A DNA stretch of 10,401 nt from Bacteroidales bacterium UBA1256 (GTDB lineage Bacteria > Bacteroidota > Bacteroidia > Bacteroidales > Paludibacteraceae). The notes under the pieces are model-generated. The model was not told the DNA's origin and ran no database searches. It worked only from the letters and a program-made list of their open reading frames with translations. How positions within the stretch are numbered: position 1 is the stretch's first letter; each line of letters begins with the position of its first letter. Below are positions 6,705 through 10,401 of this stretch, one piece after another. The stretch spans positions 7,078-17,478 of the forward strand of contig DBVU01000047.1 of the NCBI GenBank assembly GCA_002308195.1, read 5' to 3'. A program made the position numbers and the translations under genes.

Positions 6705-6730
6705 TAAGAAAAAGTGATACTTTTTTCTTA
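6705..6730. repeat. AT-rich dyad between the divergent glycosyltransferase and lptD promoters
   Basis: The left arm TAAGAAAAAGT (6705-6715) and right arm ACTTTTTTCTTA (6719-6730) pair over 11 bp with one extra T in the right arm and a GAT centre. The right arm ends 4 bp before the lptD -33 box, and the dyad lies between the two back-to-back promoters. It could be an operator or an UP-like element. A terminator role is unlikely here because no gene ends nearby. Confidence 0.5.
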
Positions 6731-6734
6731 GAAA

Positions 6735-6766
6735 TTTGCATATGTCAGAAATTTGTAGTACCTTTG
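6735..6766 (+). promoter_or_regulatory. Predicted Bacteroidetes sigma-A promoter of lptD-slyD(-der)
   Basis: TTTG (6735-6738) is followed after 20 bp by TACCTTTG (6759-6766). The extended -33 box TTTGCATATGTCAGAAA differs at one base from that of the PagL-like gene. The inferred transcription start near 6773 leaves a leader of about 21 nt to the ATG at 6794. It also rules out the upstream in-frame TTG at 6764, which lies inside the -7 box. Confidence 0.85.
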
Positions 6767-6793
6767 CACGCTAATTTGGTGTATTGTGCGCAT

Positions 6794-9643
6794 ATGTATA
6801 CACGTGCGGCAAGAAAAACCGTAGTGACCATACGATTTAGACATATTATCCTACTGCTTACCCTACTCTGCTCTTTGGCGGTGTGGGGACAGAATGACAG
6901 TATCCCTGCGACATCTACGGATAGTGTGTCAGAAGCCGTGACAGATACCACGCAGCAAGCCGATACACCAAAGGCGAAGCCGCAGCCACGCTCGAGCGGA
7001 GACATCAAGTCGCCTATTCATTATCAGGCTAGCGACTCGATGGTGATGACCAGAAACGGAACAGCCTATCTGCACGGCAAAGGCGAACTGAAATACGAAA
7101 ACATGGAGCTGACCAGCGCTTACATCCGAATGAACATGGACAGCAGTCAGATCTATGCCCGTGGCGTGCTAGATACCGTCAGCGAAGAAGTGACCGGAAA
7201 GCCTGTCTTCAAAGACGGCAAAGACAGTTACGAATCGAGCGAGATAACCTACAACATCAAGACGCAGAAGGGTTATATCCGTCGCGTAGTGACGCAGCAA
7301 GGCGAAGGATACATCATGGCCGACAAGACCAAGAAAGCCGATGACGACGTGATGATGATGGCCGGTGGACAATATACCACCTGCGATAACCACGACCATC
7401 CGCACTTCTACCTAAAACTGACGAAAGCCAAAGTCAAACCGGGCGAATACATCGCCACCGGTCCTGCCTATATGGTAGTAGGCGATGTGCCATTGCCACT
7501 GGCTATTCCGTTCGGATTCTTCCCATTCACCGACAAATATTCGAGCGGTCTGATCATGCCTAACTTCGGTGACGACTATACGCGAGGTCTGTATCTGAGC
7601 GGTCTAGGATACTATTTCGCTATCTGCGATTACCTAGATCTGCAAGTACTGGGCGATATCTACTCACGCGGTACATGGGCAGTGCGCGCTCAATCGAAAT
7701 ACGTATGGCGCTACCATTTCTCGGGTAGCCTGAATATCAGTTACCGAAACGATGTGACGGGCGAACGTGGTATGCCCGACTATGCAGTAAGCAAGAACTT
7801 CCAGGTGCAATGGACACACTCGCAGGACGCGAAAGCCAATCCATACAACTCGTTCTCGGCCAGCGTTAACTTCGCGACTAGCGGTTACAACCGTAGCAAT
7901 ATCAATAGTTACTACAACGCTAACCTCTACTCAGAGAACACTAAGAGCAGTACGGTCAGCTACACGCAACGTTTTCCGGAGAGCCCGTGGAGTATCAGCC
8001 TGACGGCCAGTCTGACGCAACGAACCAAAGACTCAACTATATCGCTCACGGCTCCGGAACTAGCCGTCAACATGAGTAGTATCTACCCGTTCAAACTGGC
8101 ACGCGAAGCCACGCTGAAACGCAAGGGACAAGTACGAACGGGCAAAGAGAAATGGTATGAGAAGATCAAGATGAGCTACACGATGAACGGCCGAATAGCC
8201 GTCAACAACATCAAGGAGAAAGATTTTGTTCATTCTGATTTCTTCCGCGATTGGCAGACGGGTATCAAGCATTCGTTACCTATCAACGCCAGTTTCATGC
8301 TATTCAAATACCTGAGCGTGACGCCTACCATCAACATGACGGACCGTATGTATTTCCAACGTGTGGACCGCAATTGGGATGAGGCCCAGCAACAACTGCA
8401 CATGGACACCACCAACGGATTCTACAACGTATTTGACTTCAACGTGGGACTGAGCATGAGTACGAAGATATACGGATTCTACACGCCTATCAAGAAACTC
8501 TTCCCGAACGGACGAGTCGAGAAATTCCGCCACGTGCTGACTCCGCGAATTGGATTTACGTTCCACCCAGATTTTGAGAAGCGCTATTGGGGTTACTACG
8601 GCAGTTACGACCAACCGGTTTACTACAAAGACTCGGTGGATGCGGACGGCATGAAAGTGCCCACCGGCGAGTTTATACATCAGGTCTATTCGCGATACCC
8701 GAACGCTATGTATAGCAATGCGCCACGAGGTATGTCGGCGACGCTAACGTTTGGCCTGGACCAGAACCTGGAGATGAAAATCATCAACAAGGATGATACC
8801 ACAGGCAAACAGCCGTACAAAGTGGTGAGTCTGATCGATAATTTCGGTATCACAGGCGGATACAACTTCGCCGCGGATAGTATGAATTGGAGTAATTTCA
8901 ACGTCAATCTGCGATTGAAATTCCCGAAACTGAACAACTACAGTCTGAACCTGAGTACTTCGCTCGACCCGTATATGTACGAGCTGAACGCGCTTGGCAA
9001 TCCGGTCAGAACCAACAAACAATACTGGAACAATGGCAGAATGCCGCACTGGAACGGTATAAGATGGAGTTTCAGTTACACCATCAGCAACCAGACCATC
9101 AAGAAATGGAAGGAGAATGCAGCCAAACGGAGAGGCGAAAAAGTCAACTCGTCTGGCACGAGTGAAGGAGACGCCAACCTAGAGAGTATAGAGAAAGGCG
9201 AAGACGGCATGGACAAGAACGCCAAACTGGATAGCAAGAAAGAGACGGAAGTGGATGATGGCTATGTCAAGACTGATTTCCCGTGGAGCCTGAGTATCAA
9301 CTACTCGCTCGCATACGCATCGGGAAGCACCTTCGACTACGAGAAAATGTACTATAAGATGCAATTTACCAACAACCTGAGTCTGAGCGGAAATATCGGT
9401 CTGGGCAAAGGATGGAAAGTAAGTGCATCGATGAGCTATGACTTCACGCACATGGCGCTGACCAGTTGTACATTCAACGTCAGTCGTGATCTGCACTGTT
9501 GGAACATGTCGGCCAGCATCAACCCTATCGGGCCATTCAAGAGCTACACATTCCACATAGGTGTGAATGCATCAATACTGAGCGACCTGAAGTACGATAA
9601 GAATAGTAACCAATCCACCAACGCACGTATCGAATGGTGGTAA
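6794..9643 (+). CDS. lptD: LPS-assembly outer-membrane protein LptD (OstA-like domain plus barrel)
   Basis: LptD, plugged by the lipoprotein LptE, inserts LPS delivered by the Lpt bridge into the outer leaflet of the outer membrane. The 949-residue product has a signal peptide (basic residues, then IILLLTLLCSLAV, probable cut near WG-QN at 32-33), a Ser/Thr/Pro-rich linker (about 35-70), an OstA/LptA-type jellyroll (about 74-230; IHYQASDSMVM, GELKYENMEL), then DVPLPLAIPFGFFPF (231-245) leading into a large barrel (about 250-949). It is longer than E. coli LptD (784), as is usual in Bacteroidota. Residues about 770-825 form a highly charged, strand-poor insert, probably a loop. Mature cysteines are at 197, 278, 892 and 902, with no adjacent CC pair as in E. 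coli. The ATG at 6794 is chosen because the in-frame TTG at 6764 lies in the promoter. slyD follows after 14 nt. Confidence 0.88.
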   Translation: MYTRAARKTVVTIRFRHIILLLTLLCSLAVWGQNDSIPATSTDSVSEAVTDTTQQADTPKAKPQPRSSGDIKSPIHYQASDSMVMTRNGTAYLHGKGELKYENMELTSAYIRMNMDSSQIYARGVLDTVSEEVTGKPVFKDGKDSYESSEITYNIKTQKGYIRRVVTQQGEGYIMADKTKKADDDVMMMAGGQYTTCDNHDHPHFYLKLTKAKVKPGEYIATGPAYMVVGDVPLPLAIPFGFFPFTDKYSSGLIMPNFGDDYTRGLYLSGLGYYFAICDYLDLQVLGDIYSRGTWAVRAQSKYVWRYHFSGSLNISYRNDVTGERGMPDYAVSKNFQVQWTHSQDAKANPYNSFSASVNFATSGYNRSNINSYYNANLYSENTKSSTVSYTQRFPESPWSISLTASLTQRTKDSTISLTAPELAVNMSSIYPFKLAREATLKRKGQVRTGKEKWYEKIKMSYTMNGRIAVNNIKEKDFVHSDFFRDWQTGIKHSLPINASFMLFKYLSVTPTINMTDRMYFQRVDRNWDEAQQQLHMDTTNGFYNVFDFNVGLSMSTKIYGFYTPIKKLFPNGRVEKFRHVLTPRIGFTFHPDFEKRYWGYYGSYDQPVYYKDSVDADGMKVPTGEFIHQVYSRYPNAMYSNAPRGMSATLTFGLDQNLEMKIINKDDTTGKQPYKVVSLIDNFGITGGYNFAADSMNWSNFNVNLRLKFPKLNNYSLNLSTSLDPYMYELNALGNPVRTNKQYWNNGRMPHWNGIRWSFSYTISNQTIKKWKENAAKRRGEKVNSSGTSEGDANLESIEKGEDGMDKNAKLDSKKETEVDDGYVKTDFPWSLSINYSLAYASGSTFDYEKMYYKMQFTNNLSLSGNIGLGKGWKVSASMSYDFTHMALTSCTFNVSRDLHCWNMSASINPIGPFKSYTFHIGVNASILSDLKYDKNSNQSTNARIEWW

Positions 9644-9657
9644 ACACAAACAGAAAT

Positions 9658-10236
9658 ATGATAGAATTTCACAAAGTAGTAAGTGCCACGTACGAATTGT
9701 ACATCGCGGACGAGAATGGCAAAGAAGAACTGATGGAGCGCGCTAAGGAAGAGACTCCGCTAGTATGGTGTCAAGGCGAGAACATGATGCTGCCTGCATT
9801 CGAGGCAGCCATGGCAGGCAAGGAAGTGGGCGATGAGTTTGATTTTGTGCTGAAAGCCGCAGATGCGTATGGCGAGTACATACAAGAAGGACTGATGGAT
9901 CTGCCTAAGACGATGTTCTTCAACGGAGATGGCGAGTTTGATGCAGAGCGTGTGTATGTAGGAGCCATTGTGCCGATGAACACCGTAGACGGGCAAATCG
10001 TCAAAGCACAAGTATGCGAAGTAACAGACGACAAAGTAACTATTGACCTGAACCATCCTTATGCGGGAGAAGATCTGCATTTCAAGGGAAAAATCATCGA
10101 CATACGCGATGTAACGGAGGGCGAACTGAAGGCCCTGCATCATCGTGGATGCGGCAAGTGTCATAGCCATTGCGGGCAAGACGCATGCGAGAGTGATTGC
10201 AATTCTTGTGAGAAAGGATGCGGAAAACGCAAATAA
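9658..10236 (+). CDS. slyD: SlyD-like FKBP-type peptidyl-prolyl isomerase with Cys-rich metal-binding tail
   Basis: SlyD proteins are cytosolic prolyl isomerases and chaperones whose tail binds metals. The 192-residue product has the FKBP core split by an insert-in-flap domain: VVSATYELYI near 7-16, a loop with LPAFEAAMAGKEVGDEFDF (45-63), DAYGEY (69-74), the insert about 75-128, then LNHPYAGEDLHFKGKI (131-146) closing the FKBP fold. The tail after residue 160 is short and has seven Cys (165, 168, 172, 177, 181, 184, 188) and few His, unlike the His-rich E. coli tail, so metal preference may differ. An in-frame ATG at 9634 would overlap lptD by 10 nt; I prefer 9658 because MIEFHKVVS aligns better with the family start. 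It lies 14 nt after lptD and is probably co-transcribed. Confidence 0.9.
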   Translation: MIEFHKVVSATYELYIADENGKEELMERAKEETPLVWCQGENMMLPAFEAAMAGKEVGDEFDFVLKAADAYGEYIQEGLMDLPKTMFFNGDGEFDAERVYVGAIVPMNTVDGQIVKAQVCEVTDDKVTIDLNHPYAGEDLHFKGKIIDIRDVTEGELKALHHRGCGKCHSHCGQDACESDCNSCEKGCGKRK

Positions 10237-10267
10237 TTAACATATATAAACATAAATATTTGATTCT

Positions 10268-10401
10268 ATGGCGAATATAGTGGCTATAGTGGGTCGTCCC
10301 AATGTTGGGAAATCGACTCTCTTTAATCGTTTGACAGGTACTCGTCGAGCGATAGTAATGAATACGGCAGGCACCACGCGTGACCGTCAGTACGGCAAAG
10401 C
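10268..10401 (+). CDS. der: Ribosome-assembly GTPase Der (EngA), N-terminal part (cut by window edge)
   Basis: The visible 44 codons begin [20 protein letters not shown], with the P loop GRPNVGKS at 9-16 and [11 protein letters not shown] at 34-44 forming the switch I/G2 region. The TTRDR-x-YG sequence is typical of the first GTPase domain of Der, which has two tandem G domains and a KH-like domain and acts in 50S subunit maturation. Era and MnmE share the P loop but differ in the G2 region. The second G domain lies beyond the window, so the call rests on the N terminus alone. It follows slyD after a 31-nt AT-rich gap in which I see no full TAnnTTTG match, so read-through from the lptD promoter is likely. 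Confidence 0.9.
   Translation, partial: MANIVAIVGRPNVGKSTLFNRLTGTRRAIVMNTAGTTRDRQYGK

Noticed and set aside
6764..6793. TTG start for lptD ten codons upstream
   Set aside because: The TTG is part of the -7 box (TACCTTTG) and upstream of the inferred transcription start; the ATG at 6794 gives a normal signal peptide.
9634..9657. ATG start for slyD overlapping the end of lptD
   Set aside because: It would add MVVNTNRN, which does not align with SlyD proteins; the ATG at 9658 fits better, though the longer form cannot be fully excluded.

Overview
The window looks like a chromosomal core region of a member of the Bacteroidales (Bacteroidota). Three things suggest this: four promoters of the Bacteroidetes sigma-A type (TTTG, 20 bp, TAnnTTTG); Bacteroidota-type outer-membrane proteins (a long LptD-like barrel and a PagL-like acyloxyacyl hydrolase with a C-terminal extension); and the scarcity of strong Shine-Dalgarno sequences. 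The genus cannot be fixed from the sequence alone. I see no mobile element, CRISPR array, tRNA or rRNA.

Layout. On the minus strand, 2525 to 1 is a tightly packed operon, ffh (SRP GTPase) - folD (one-carbon metabolism) - prfA (release factor 1, cut by the window edge). A 419-bp divergent intergenic region (2526-2944) separates it from a plus-strand gene at 2945-4333 for an outer-membrane acyloxyacyl hydrolase (lipid A 3-O-deacylase, PagL-like). That gene converges on a minus-strand pair: a two-TM family 2 glycosyltransferase (5668-6621) and a translationally coupled helical protein of unknown function (4451-5668). The convergence point (4334-4450) is filled with short tandem repeats and small GC hairpins. 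A 172-bp divergent region (6622-6793) then leads to a plus-strand run: lptD-like LPS assembly barrel (6794-9643), a SlyD-like FKBP prolyl isomerase with a Cys-rich tail (9658-10236), and the start of der/engA (10268 to the edge).

How they fit together. Besides translation and protein-targeting housekeeping genes (prfA, ffh, der), much of the window concerns the envelope. LptD inserts LPS into the outer membrane, the PagL-like enzyme would trim its acyl chains there, the glycosyltransferase probably makes a polyprenyl-phosphate sugar or a glycan at the inner membrane, and SlyD is a folding helper.

The most interesting signals are non-coding. All four recognisable promoters share an extended upstream box, TTTGC(A/G)TATGT, at identical spacing. 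The hydrolase and glycosyltransferase promoters also share an 8-bp dyad over the -7 box and a near-identical short leader. Four 11-bp direct repeats (7 conserved + 4 variable bases) stand upstream of the PagL-like gene, the geometry of PhoB/OmpR-family operators.
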